Under the pieces are notes generated by a model. The model had not been told where the DNA came from. It saw nothing but the letters and a program-made list of their open reading frames with translations, and searched no databases. A stretch of DNA of 41,709 nucleotides from assembly GCA_945875845.1 (NCBI GenBank), contig CAMCMB010000066.1:1-41709 (forward strand), read 5' to 3'. Positions within the stretch are counted from its first letter, which is position 1. The number at the start of each line of letters is the position of its first letter. A program made the position numbers and the translations under genes. The DNA comes from Pirellula staleyi DSM 6068 (GTDB taxonomy: Bacteria; Planctomycetota; Planctomycetia; Pirellulales; Pirellulaceae). This document shows positions 9,901 to 18,446 of this stretch, in pieces.

Positions 9901-12843
9901 ACCTGCTTCTAGAATTCGATATGCCTTGGCAATCTCTTTTAAGTCCTTGATGAGTTCGGCAGCATTCGTTGGCTCGCTCAAGATTCGTTCGAGGTAGTTG
10001 GTCAATGCGCGATGGGCCATCCCCATGTCGATGGGAAACATTGGGTCGGCAACTGTTCTCAGTTGATGAATGTCACGTCGATCCAGCATTTGAACGAGTG
10101 CCGAAATCAAGGGCCCCGTCGTTTCTGAGTCCAGTTTATTGACGCGGGACAAAAGTTCATCCGTCGCAAGACTCTTGTCCACGGTGGCCTCGAGTCGTTG
10201 ACTGAGTCTTTGCAACAAAGTCTCAAAGTTGGCCCAAAGCGAACCACTTTGATTTAGCAATTCCTTGCGGCTATCGATGGTCACCCAGGTAAGGTTTTCG
10301 CCAAGGTTGAATCCCCATCGCATTCCCTTGAGCTCATTTGAGCTGCGTTCGATGCGTTGCTTCAGCTGATTGACAGACTGTGGGCTTTCGTCTGCTTGAG
10401 TGATATCGCGAATTTCCAGACGGGTCTGATCTATCCAGCGGTAGAGATTGCTTAGCCCCTCTTTGACTTTTGGACTTACACTGCTCTCCATGTCGCTCGC
10501 CAATTTGACGACGGATTCCATGTACTGCTCCGAAATGATGTTCGAACGGGTCAGTGTTGCAAAGTCGGAAACCGCCGCTCGATTCAAACTGCTTTTCTGG
10601 TGTTCCATTAATACCGTGAGGTCTTTCGTGAGCGCGGCCTGAAGCTCTAGACCAATAAATTGGCAATAGATTTCAACCAGTCGTTTGGAATGTTCGCATG
10701 TCCGATCGTACGCTTGAAGCATTCGATCTATTTTCCGTATGCGATCGCTCTGATGCCAGGGAGCCAATTCGGACGAAGCGATTTGCAGCGCCGAAACCTC
10801 CTCAACCTTTGCGAAGTGCTGTAGGTAATTGAGAAACTCTCGTTCCATTCTTGAAACCGTGCGGACGGTCAATTCAAGCTCATTTTGATCGATGCATTGC
10901 GTTAGGTCGACCATGATTTCTTTGGCAAGCGAACGGATCGCTTGTGCTTTCTCGATTCCTCCATCCGCCATAGCGCGAATTTCATTCAAGGACGCGCCCC
11001 GTTGACTCTCAGATACGTTGGCCTCTCGTAACTTGTCAATCAGTGGCCTGATTTTCTCACGCTTGGAACTCAAATGTTCGGCGAATGCTCGAATGGGCGC
11101 AACCAATTGAGCCCTCCGAAACAAACTGGCATGCCGGTTTCGGTCGTAACCCGCGGAGGCTATGCTGAACTGGACGACGGGCGAATGCGAAACATTTCCT
11201 TTGCGATCGACCACCGTGACTCGCGACGCAACGATATCGCCACTGCTGGCTGGCGAGTCTAACAAATCCCATGCCCATACGGCGTTCGCTTCAACCAAGT
11301 GTTTTGGCTTAGGGTTCGCATCGGAAGTAGGAATCGCTGCAGTCTCGTCCGCGACAATCAACTCGATCTTCGGCTTGGTTGTCTGCCAGTCACCTCGATT
11401 GATAGAAATTTCATTGGAAATGCTTTCGATTGGGAGATTATCGCTGACGTTCGCGGCGAGTTTGAGAATATCGTTGGGTGCAACGATGAACGTTGCACCC
11501 GTACTTGGCGGTGATTTCCAATAGGTTTCTTCATTGGCAGCCCAAGTAACCAACGCTCCTGCATCCTCGATGGCTTCAAGCCGATACGTGGGACTGAAGT
11601 TGTTTTCGACGTTGCTTCCATCGAATTCGAAATTGGAAACCAAGCGAATTTGATAGCGCGCGTTTTCGAGTACCTCCAATTCAACGGCGTAGCGAGCCGC
11701 AGCGCCGGTAACAAGTGGGAGAGATTCGCTCGGCCTGAGGTTGGACAAAGCCAATGTTTCTTTGCGGCCGGATGCCGTGTACTCCAATGAGATCACGGCC
11801 TTGGAAAGGGGCAAATTCGTATCGATGGCCAAGTGGACTCGACTGCCGCTGAAAACTTGCAAATCGCCGCGCACGTTAGACGTCAGGCTGGAGGCTTGCT
11901 TCGTGTAGGCTGGGGGAATGACGGTGGCGTGAAATGCCAGCGCCTTGGGGCGTTGCACTGGCGTGAGCGTGCGGAAAAGCGTCTGGCCATCACCCGCGAG
12001 TACACGATACCGAGTGGTTCGATCGCCAATGGGTGCAGACAGCGAGAATCGCAGTGGGTTATCGCTTTCCAACATCATTTTGAGCGTGCGAGTATTTCCA
12101 GGCGACGGAGCACCTTCCTCGACCAATTCCAGCGAGGCTTCGCCGGGAACTCCTCCTGTCACTTCAACGACGAACCTCAATGACTGATCGATCGGTACGG
12201 ACATCGAAGCGGGGCTTGGCTCTAGTACGTTGATTTGAATATTAGACGGCCTAACGAGCGAAACGAATGGAATCATAGCTCTGGCTAATCGTTCCGGAAA
12301 TCGGAGGTTCGGAATGTAACTTGCTATCAAAAGAATTGTTGCGACTGCAACTGCGGCAGAGGCACTTTGAGCGATTTTCCTCCAGGGCAGCAAATTCTCG
12401 ACGCTCAATGTATCCAACTCGCGCGCAACACCTTGTTCAATAGCGGCGATAAATTCCATCGATCCGCGTCGCTGTGAGCTACCCTCTCGTCTCAAGTCAA
12501 CCGTTGTGAGCAGACTCTCACGTAAATCAGGATGCGAGTCTTCGATAGACCAAGCGATATTCTCCTGCGACGGTTGATACCAAAGTCGCTTAAGACCAAA
12601 TGTCCATCCTACAAAAAGAGCAAAGACGTAGGCAACACAGATCAATCCCCAACGCCATCCATCGACCAACCAATGGGTCGCATCCATCACTGCGATAGCA
12701 ATCGAACAAAGGAACAAGCAGATGAAAGCGTGAAAGAATCCACGAAGGATTTGCAAACGCGTTTGCCGATGTGCGAATTGTTGCAAGAACGAACTGACAG
12801 TCTCGCGAGACGCACGCAACGTTTGGGGCAAAGTTCCACTCAT
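6928..12843 (-). CDS. Giant membrane-anchored coiled-coil protein, DUF4175-like (1971 aa)
   Basis: The start is set at ATG 12843, inside a 4-bp ATGA overlap with the upstream VWA gene; the open frame continues to 12924 but that would overlap its neighbour by 85 bp. Three membrane segments lie near residues 36-53, 66-81 and 161-177. A beta-rich, Ig-like exported region follows (about 190-600), including a Pro-rich stretch near 310-345. The remaining about 1300 residues are largely charged, Ala/Gln/Glu/Lys-rich helix predicted to form long coiled coils, ending in a Ser/Asn/Gln-rich linker and a short conserved-looking tail (DPEFVEAIKAYFKAMGSRL). Topology and context fit the DUF4175-type proteins found beside MoxR/VWA genes; the family name is my inference. 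It is the last and largest gene of the operon and probably spans the periplasm as a scaffold or target of the MoxR-VWA machinery. No enzyme motif was seen. Confidence 0.88.
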   Translation of the reverse strand: MSGTLPQTLRASRETVSSFLQQFAHRQTRLQILRGFFHAFICLFLCSIAIAVMDATHWLVDGWRWGLICVAYVFALFVGWTFGLKRLWYQPSQENIAWSIEDSHPDLRESLLTTVDLRREGSSQRRGSMEFIAAIEQGVARELDTLSVENLLPWRKIAQSASAAVAVATILLIASYIPNLRFPERLARAMIPFVSLVRPSNIQINVLEPSPASMSVPIDQSLRFVVEVTGGVPGEASLELVEEGAPSPGNTRTLKMMLESDNPLRFSLSAPIGDRTTRYRVLAGDGQTLFRTLTPVQRPKALAFHATVIPPAYTKQASSLTSNVRGDLQVFSGSRVHLAIDTNLPLSKAVISLEYTASGRKETLALSNLRPSESLPLVTGAAARYAVELEVLENARYQIRLVSNFEFDGSNVENNFSPTYRLEAIEDAGALVTWAANEETYWKSPPSTGATFIVAPNDILKLAANVSDNLPIESISNEISINRGDWQTTKPKIELIVADETAAIPTSDANPKPKHLVEANAVWAWDLLDSPASSGDIVASRVTVVDRKGNVSHSPVVQFSIASAGYDRNRHASLFRRAQLVAPIRAFAEHLSSKREKIRPLIDKLREANVSESQRGASLNEIRAMADGGIEKAQAIRSLAKEIMVDLTQCIDQNELELTVRTVSRMEREFLNYLQHFAKVEEVSALQIASSELAPWHQSDRIRKIDRMLQAYDRTCEHSKRLVEIYCQFIGLELQAALTKDLTVLMEHQKSSLNRAAVSDFATLTRSNIISEQYMESVVKLASDMESSVSPKVKEGLSNLYRWIDQTRLEIRDITQADESPQSVNQLKQRIERSSNELKGMRWGFNLGENLTWVTIDSRKELLNQSGSLWANFETLLQRLSQRLEATVDKSLATDELLSRVNKLDSETTGPLISALVQMLDRRDIHQLRTVADPMFPIDMGMAHRALTNYLERILSEPTNAAELIKDLKEIAKAYRILEAGHESVEARLAVQALRPREQYDWKTLDGQLVHPRQWDSVNLRIETAHQWMQQAGFPGPVTEKYNALRWCESAQRISQKLNIRRDANNRNLLSASEDIREMLELWAVADSQAKPTMDAARAVLAKYALSVSQLALKAAEATRQLKQATTELPSPSQIQMQQQAAERTTSQLRDALIELANKQDLLKDLERDVARDSDAALNLIESVSAPMRDSIETALEAMNAMADAKTNDQKSATEQGQQELAKKVSEAVQRESATIDALTKVADHFAILEQQSPDADSAREKELAQSREELSMLATEAPNEPSLPPDTMPLRDTTEDYERAEELASLAKSDPLELLKKLEQELKTNPLMQDELSEISKATAQAVALDLQIAARDELAIAIQNENSDLELAGEKRLQIEKLRAVSEQAERFAARLLTKASNIASRTDKKAEATALEQSSRELGIAANSVKRLNEQSTRLEIEQSLQPLSEKIAQAQQQIQATSQAIEPQIENRTAKDEQTRQALRNEMRNLQNQMREEINKQARDSAKESLQRFDQAKKRAEQLAAPLKNARRQTQEAKRALEKSPDSDASKERFRNASIQEEQLVTRMQSAQKDVKQAESLAEQAKLRASKFDESARKDVDKPNPIAALATEQLEKAREQVDALQLQMSTLLQDTKSLSEPRSTSAALSAETKQHIGIQEKVGGAAQELARSARHEERLGNTSGAKVLAENSAQVDKTSNESLKQVADKLDTAATDASRSEAEQATANQDSEIQNPFRRPGTQGLQDSVTQASQELTNLAQQLDQAIGLTESSKRETDSAAPNADSSRTNPSSQNNDTKQVRDEKQVAARDLARMLDELDRSTNASPSSNGTPADGENSSKSEGQQQASAEAQGDRNGAQSSFQDSVRNSADKLSGAMNQDRLNQRSTSNQSENSSSKQSSQSRSNKQGRGMASQESGTFVLPGRSKEPSRDWGNLREQRAEDVIEGRRDEYDPEFVEAIKAYFKAMGSRL

Positions 12844-15173
12844 ATCAGACCAGCTCGCTTTCTCAGGTACCATTCCAATGCCAGCAGAGTCATTATTGTT
12901 GCAAACCATGGGTAGCTTTGCCACAACAAGTTCTGAGACTCGATCGTTTTTCCCGTTCGGTATCGTTTCAGACGTTCGGAGATCGATTCGGCGTCTTCGA
13001 GCATTGCAAAGGCTCCACCGGTTGATTCCGCTGTCTGCGTGAGTCCTTCCACGTTGCAGGCTAAGGTCTGCATCTCTAATTCCACAGGAGGCTGCACGAT
13101 AAATTCCGTCTGGACCACTAAGGCATCGTTTGGAACACCTACGGCTTCCAATTGCACTCGATACTGACCTTTCGCGAGTGGACCAATGGCGGCACTATAA
13201 AATCCACGTGCGTCTCGATCTTGAACAAGAGGTATGGCTGCAAAGCGTTCTCCGTTACGGCTAAGGATTGCTTGCACCACCGCGTCCTCGAGCGGCTGTG
13301 AATCGTCTTTTTTGAGTTTCGCTCTCACAGTCACTTGCTCGCCGGTGGAAACCATCCTCAAACCGGAATCGAGCGATGCAAAAGTATCATTTGTGGCAAA
13401 GGGAGCTCGCATCGTCCAACTCGCAAGCTGATTCCAGAATCGCTGGTGAATCAAATCTGCAACGTTATAACGCCATCGCCAAGTCTCATCAAACGCCATG
13501 TAAACGACTCTTCCCTGGCCGAAGAGCTTGGTTGCGATCAATGGGTATGCCTTACCGTCGTTGTTTTCGGATATCCCTTCCAGCAGAACTTCTGCACCTG
13601 GCTCTAGCTCGATATTTCGAATCGATTTAGGCGTCGGAAGCTCCTGCCAAATCTTCTGATTGGGTTCAGTGGTTGTCCCAAGTTGCATCGCAGGTTGCTC
13701 CATCGCTGCTTGTGCTAGTCGAAGCGACTTTAACCGAACGCCATCTTGAACAGCGAGCGGCTTCACGGGCATCCATGCAGGCAACGTATCGTCCATCGCA
13801 GTGGATTGACCGGTTCGCTTGCTATCGATTAGGATCAGACCGCCGCCGCTGACGCTTACAAAATCGCTCAGCCAGTTCTTTTGTTCAGCGCTGAGCTGCG
13901 GCAAGCTGCTAAGCGACAATAAAACCAGATCGTAGTCAAAGAGTTTCGATCTGGTGTTCGGGAAGTAGTCTCGCTCGAAGGCCGCTCGTCCCAAAGAAAG
14001 TTCTGTGTCCCAAGCCGCATCGCGACTCAGCGCATTTTTGATATACCGCGTTTCCCAACCACCTCGTCGATCCATCAGCAAGACTCGATTCCGTCGTTCG
14101 ACTCCCCATAACGATGTACCGAACGAATTGTTCGCCTGCGAAACTTCGACAGCTTTGGATTTGAGAAGATATGTCAGATCGATTGGCACCATGGAGTTGT
14201 CGATTTCAGATGGCAATCGTTGCTTAGCTGCTTCCAACAGTGCTTCGGCGGGTATCTCGAATTCGATTCGTCGGAGTTCTTGATTCTGAGATTCCAGTTC
14301 TTTCGTCCAAATCGTTGTTCCAAACTGTTCGATTTCGATGCGGTAGGGTGTGCCAGTCGAAGTTCTTTCTTTGATCGTGATCGTCCCTCGGATAAGATCG
14401 GTCCGAAAAACACGTTGAGAATGATCCACTTGTAGAATACCAAAGTCATCCGGTTCGGATCGAATTCCGACTCCGATGGTGAAAACAGGAATTCGTTTGT
14501 CCGAAGCAGATGCTGCGGCGGACAACAGACTTTGTCCAGAATTGCTCTGTCCATCGGTTACAAAAATGACCGCGGCTGGAGAGTTTTCAAGCGACTCAAG
14601 CAACGCTTCACCTAGGGCCGAAGCTTGTCCGTCGGCTCGGATGGAATCCCGGGCTGGCATCGCAGCATTCGACTGCGAGTCCCAAATCAAGGAAAGTGAC
14701 CTTGGATCCAGGGAGTCCATTCGTGCTCCAAACCACTCGATGCGATGGTTGTCTCGTTGCCTCAAAAGCCATCCCTCGGGCTTATCGGGTTTGCTTGAAC
14801 CTCCGAGCAGCCAGCGAAGCACTTGATCGATGCGGCGATCCGGGTCATCCTGGATGGATGCAGTAGAGGGTTCGGGGGCGTTTGCCAAAGAAATCGAAGG
14901 GTCGCTCGTAGCCATGCTATCCGACAGGTCCATTACAACGTTGATACGGCTCAACTCACCTTCGACCCTTCGGTGATAAAGTGTCGGTCCGGCAAGCATG
15001 AGAATCAGCAAGAAAAAGGCTGAGGAACGCAGGACTGGCAGCAACCAACGAAAAGGCCTTCGGATATGTTGGGACTCACGCCAATACCACCGCCCAATCC
15101 AAATCGAACCGACGATAGCAGCGATCAATAATAGCCACCATGGCCAAAGCCCAGAGAAACGCAGTGTCATCAT
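12840..15173 (-). CDS. VWA-domain membrane protein with glutamine-amidotransferase-like domain (777 aa)
   Basis: Two N-terminal membrane segments (about residues 11-27 and 46-65) precede a von Willebrand A domain that opens with the metal-site motif DLSDSM (82-87) and continues through VIFVTDGQSNSG. Around residues 355-455 is a class-I glutamine-amidotransferase-like fold (NRVLLMDRRGGWETRYI, LISLDS-type strand GGGLILIDS) without an obvious catalytic Cys. At about 555-565 the motif FDETWRWR is typical of this planctomycete protein type. A last membrane helix (about 750-770) ends in Arg/Lys. The gene overlaps its upstream neighbour by 4 bp (ATGA at 15170-15173) and its downstream neighbour by 4 bp. 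It probably acts as a membrane VWA adaptor that binds a metal and a partner through the MIDAS site. The role is inferred from family and operon. Confidence 0.9.
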   Translation of the reverse strand: MMTLRFSGLWPWWLLLIAAIVGSIWIGRWYWRESQHIRRPFRWLLPVLRSSAFFLLILMLAGPTLYHRRVEGELSRINVVMDLSDSMATSDPSISLANAPEPSTASIQDDPDRRIDQVLRWLLGGSSKPDKPEGWLLRQRDNHRIEWFGARMDSLDPRSLSLIWDSQSNAAMPARDSIRADGQASALGEALLESLENSPAAVIFVTDGQSNSGQSLLSAAASASDKRIPVFTIGVGIRSEPDDFGILQVDHSQRVFRTDLIRGTITIKERTSTGTPYRIEIEQFGTTIWTKELESQNQELRRIEFEIPAEALLEAAKQRLPSEIDNSMVPIDLTYLLKSKAVEVSQANNSFGTSLWGVERRNRVLLMDRRGGWETRYIKNALSRDAAWDTELSLGRAAFERDYFPNTRSKLFDYDLVLLSLSSLPQLSAEQKNWLSDFVSVSGGGLILIDSKRTGQSTAMDDTLPAWMPVKPLAVQDGVRLKSLRLAQAAMEQPAMQLGTTTEPNQKIWQELPTPKSIRNIELEPGAEVLLEGISENNDGKAYPLIATKLFGQGRVVYMAFDETWRWRYNVADLIHQRFWNQLASWTMRAPFATNDTFASLDSGLRMVSTGEQVTVRAKLKKDDSQPLEDAVVQAILSRNGERFAAIPLVQDRDARGFYSAAIGPLAKGQYRVQLEAVGVPNDALVVQTEFIVQPPVELEMQTLACNVEGLTQTAESTGGAFAMLEDAESISERLKRYRTGKTIESQNLLWQSYPWFATIMTLLALEWYLRKRAGLI

Positions 15174-17527
15174 GCGACCCCTTGTTCCCTCGATTGTCGC
15201 ATCGATTGCAAACGAGGGGACAATCTCTGTTCCAAAACAATCTCAGCCAAGAAACAAATCATGAGTGCGGTCCACAGCCAAGTCCAGATTTCTCGACCAT
15301 GCCAACCCGATCTGGTGGAATTGAGTAAGTCGGCAGAGCTGTTTGAAATACTCGCGTTCCAGGTCTTAGCTAGGGCCGCCATTTCCTGTGATGTCAGGGG
15401 CTGCCACTGCGACTCCGAGGAGGATTCGGAGATATCTGGTTTTACGCAAACCAGGGTTCGATTCAATGCGAAACCAACCGATTGCGTTTCCTCCGTCGGC
15501 TTGGGCGGTCCGAGATCAACTGCACTTGAAACGGACTCTGCTAATCCCGTTGCCATATACGGTCCTAACAGGCGTGTATCCCCGAAGTGGAATCGTTGCC
15601 CTTCCTCCATTTGCACGATCTCTGTTTTTTTATCAGGTCGCATGACCTGAACGGTCCTGGGGGACGACTCCGAGCTAACGACGGTTTTTGGCGAAATTCT
15701 AGCGGACCATTCGGAACCTGAGGTGATCTGACGGTCAGGTGGTTCTACCCGAGCTGCATAGGCCGCCAATTTTTGAATCAGTGGCAAGTAGGCCGTACGG
15801 GAAGGCAAATTGGAATCATCGTCGTCACAGGAAGTGCTAACCCACAAACATCGCCCACGTCCCAAGTTGGTTTGAAGTAACCAAGGTTGGTTATCTTCGA
15901 ATCGCACAGCTACGGAGGCACTGAAGGGTGCAAGCATAGCGGCCGGATCGAGCGAGAAAGGAACTCTACTTTCAAAGCGTGCTTTGGCTAAGGATGCCAA
16001 ACTGAGTGGCGAAATATCACGGATTGGAACGAACTCGATTTGTTGTGTATTGAGGCGGGTCTCCGGTCCATTATCGACAGACTTGACTGAACTTCGGGCG
16101 GAAAGGTTGGCAATCTTAAGCCCTCCCTTGGCAACCGAAGGCCAGGACTGGTACTGATCAATACGAACGCGATCACCTAGGAAGACCATGAGACCGTTAC
16201 CTTTGTCGACAAAGTCCCGTAACCAACGTTGTTGAGGTTCGGATAATTCTGCCACGTTACATAAACAAACAACTCGAGCTGCATTGAGGAGCGGTTCACT
16301 GAGTTCATTTGGCTGAATCGACTTGGTGATAAAAAGGTCTCCCTTTTCACCATGCAGGATCGAGAATGGCGAGAGCGCCAGCCGTAAGAAATCTGTTTCG
16401 CTTTGCATCGGCTCGCTCTTGCGATCACCGTCCACGAGCAAGATCTGCATAGGCTCTTGGACAACCAAGACACTTGACAACGTGTTGTCCGCTGCAAGCA
16501 GGTCGTCTCGAAGGATTTGCGAGCGCAGCAGTTGGTCACCCAGTTGCTGTGGGGCCCAGCGCGACCGAACGATTGCAGTTGTATTTGCGGGCAACGAAAT
16601 GCGCTGCCGATCGATTTCTACATCGTTGGCATAGACTGCAATAGGTACGTCATTGCAGTCTTGGTCTCCGTGATTGCCGATGGTCGTGTTGATAACGCAC
16701 TCTTGCCCAGCCGCGACAATGCTGGGAGCTGAAAGGACTGAATGGATCGACAGATTTGACGGTTTCTCGTCTCTTGTCGGAGCAATGTTCAACATGGCAA
16801 ATTCGGGTACTACATCTTGCTTTTGGATGATTTCAACGAGCTCAATAGTACTTTCGTTCGAAAGCTTGCTCCAATCCTTGGTTTGATAGTCAGAAACCAC
16901 GACCAATTGACGCCTCGTATGCTGACTTTTGGAGAGCCAGTCCAAGGCCAACCGAAGCGAACTTTCAAGATCAAGTTCACCAGCCGGTACCGTTCGATCC
17001 ATGAGTTGTTCCAGTTGGATAGCTAACTCTTCCGGAACCTGACCATTCACGGTCTCAGGTTTTGTACCGGACAACAAGACTGCCGCATTGCTACCGGCTG
17101 GCAGACCCGCGAGAATTTCGATCGCAGCACTACATGCTTTGGCGAACCGGGGCGTCCGCCCTACCAAGAGATTCGTGTCCTCTACGCTTTTGTTGGCTGG
17201 ACCCGTGGTGTCCCTTGCAAACATGGACATAGAGTCATCGATAAGTATTGCAATCGACAGGGGAGTTGGCCCATTTGTTGACAGCCATGACTGAAAGAGT
17301 GGACGCGACATTGCCAACGCGAGCAGTATCGGCAGCAAGCATCGGAGGAACAACAACAAGAGCTGTTGCCATTGAACGCGTTTCGCATTGACACTGCGAG
17401 AGAATTGCAGCAAATGCATAGCCCCCCAATCGAGAGTCACATAGCGATTGCGGTGGAGCAGATGAATCAGTAACGGGATCGTGAATGCGGCAGCTCCGAA
17501 TGCGAGGAGTCCGTTGAGAAAGGTCAT
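15170..17527 (-). CDS. BatA-type VWA membrane protein (785 aa)
   Basis: The N terminus matches the BatA double-membrane-segment domain: a first helix at about residues 8-23 (FGAAAFTIPLLIHLLHRNR), the WGAMHLL segment, and a second helix at about 55-73. A VWA domain starts with the metal-site motif DDSMS (97-101). The middle holds strands resembling a CARDB/Ig domain and an amidotransferase-like fold (LLVDGDRKSEPM; GLMVFLGDRVRIDQ). A C-terminal helix (IWTWLWTALMICFLAEIVLE, about 745-765) gives a third membrane pass. ATG 17527 lies in an ATGA overlap with the DUF58 gene, and its stop overlaps the next VWA gene the same way, so translation is probably coupled. It resembles Bacteroidetes BatA/BatB-type proteins in layout, but is longer and carries extra domains. 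Its physiological role is not known from the sequence. Confidence 0.9.
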   Translation of the reverse strand: MTFLNGLLAFGAAAFTIPLLIHLLHRNRYVTLDWGAMHLLQFSRSVNAKRVQWQQLLLLFLRCLLPILLALAMSRPLFQSWLSTNGPTPLSIAILIDDSMSMFARDTTGPANKSVEDTNLLVGRTPRFAKACSAAIEILAGLPAGSNAAVLLSGTKPETVNGQVPEELAIQLEQLMDRTVPAGELDLESSLRLALDWLSKSQHTRRQLVVVSDYQTKDWSKLSNESTIELVEIIQKQDVVPEFAMLNIAPTRDEKPSNLSIHSVLSAPSIVAAGQECVINTTIGNHGDQDCNDVPIAVYANDVEIDRQRISLPANTTAIVRSRWAPQQLGDQLLRSQILRDDLLAADNTLSSVLVVQEPMQILLVDGDRKSEPMQSETDFLRLALSPFSILHGEKGDLFITKSIQPNELSEPLLNAARVVCLCNVAELSEPQQRWLRDFVDKGNGLMVFLGDRVRIDQYQSWPSVAKGGLKIANLSARSSVKSVDNGPETRLNTQQIEFVPIRDISPLSLASLAKARFESRVPFSLDPAAMLAPFSASVAVRFEDNQPWLLQTNLGRGRCLWVSTSCDDDDSNLPSRTAYLPLIQKLAAYAARVEPPDRQITSGSEWSARISPKTVVSSESSPRTVQVMRPDKKTEIVQMEEGQRFHFGDTRLLGPYMATGLAESVSSAVDLGPPKPTEETQSVGFALNRTLVCVKPDISESSSESQWQPLTSQEMAALAKTWNASISNSSADLLNSTRSGWHGREIWTWLWTALMICFLAEIVLEQRLSPRLQSMRQSREQGVA

Positions 17528-18432
17528 TTGCCGCTCCTTCGCGTAGCCATATAATTAGATAAAATCGTGCTATGCGATTCCGAAGTGCGGACAGGAATCA
17601 GGTCGATCCGACTCTCCGCACAGCATCTTTTTAGATCGCCTTGATACCGCTGCATGTTTTCAACATAAACCTTACGAAGCTGAGCAGGGTCGACGAGAAT
17701 TTGATTGGATGCCAATTCCAGTGAACGGAACATGGTTCTCGACTGAAATGGAAAGTCAACTTCATCGTCGTCTAAAACCTGAAAGACGATGACCTCCTGA
17801 TAATTATTGCGTAAGAGCGTGAGCGACTTTGCAATGGTCTCCACATCGCCAAAGCAGTCCGAGATTAGAATAACCAGCCCTCGACGCTTACAGTACTGAA
17901 GCAAACCGCGCAGGACTACGCTGAGATCTGTCTCACTGCTTGGCATCGAATCGGTCATGGCTTGAAAAAGAGCCTGCAGATGATTCGGACGACTGCGGGG
18001 TGGTATGTAGTTTCGAATCGTGGAATCGAAGGTTGCAAGGCCGACAGCATCTTGTTGATTGATCAACAAATACGCCAGCGAGGCGGCCAATCGAACTCCA
18101 AACTCATGTTTGCTTAGCCCTTTCGAGCGCGAACCTGAGTATCGCATCGAGCCGCTCTGATCAAGCACCAGCGTGCATCGCAGGTTCGTTTCGTCCTCAT
18201 ATTGGCGAATGTAGAGTCGGTCCGTCTTGCCGTAGAGCTTCCAATCGATGTTGCGTGTTTCATCGCCTGGGACGTAGGGCCGGTGCTCTTTGAATTGAAC
18301 GCTCGCGCCGATGTGATGCGAACGATGCATGCCGCCGCTGAGCCCTTCCACAACACCTTTGGCGAACAACTGCAAGCCAGTCACGCGCGAGAGATCTTCA
18401 GGTGACAACCAACGCAAGAAAGGTAGTTTCAC
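17524..18432 (-). CDS. DUF58 domain protein (302 aa)
   Basis: The DUF58 signature RPYVPGDETRNIDWKLYGKT (residues 51-70) is followed by a VWA-like fold with the metal-site motif DQSGSM (91-96) and the strand LVILISDCFGD. About 300 residues with no membrane segment matches short cytoplasmic DUF58 proteins that pair with MoxR ATPases. The gene begins 14 bp after the MoxR stop and overlaps the BatA-type gene by 4 bp, so the two are probably translationally coupled. By family knowledge, MoxR-DUF58 pairs act together, often as a chaperone-like or metal-insertion module on membrane or periplasmic targets. The substrate here cannot be read from the sequence. Confidence 0.94.
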   Translation of the reverse strand: MKLPFLRWLSPEDLSRVTGLQLFAKGVVEGLSGGMHRSHHIGASVQFKEHRPYVPGDETRNIDWKLYGKTDRLYIRQYEDETNLRCTLVLDQSGSMRYSGSRSKGLSKHEFGVRLAASLAYLLINQQDAVGLATFDSTIRNYIPPRSRPNHLQALFQAMTDSMPSSETDLSVVLRGLLQYCKRRGLVILISDCFGDVETIAKSLTLLRNNYQEVIVFQVLDDDEVDFPFQSRTMFRSLELASNQILVDPAQLRKVYVENMQRYQGDLKRCCAESRIDLIPVRTSESHSTILSNYMATRRSGK

Positions 18433-18446
18433 GGATGCTCCCCGGA

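Noticed and set aside
12844-12924. Upstream extension of the giant coiled-coil gene
   Set aside because: It would overlap the VWA gene by 85 bp, whereas the ATG at 12843 sits in a classic ATGA overlap before the first membrane segment.
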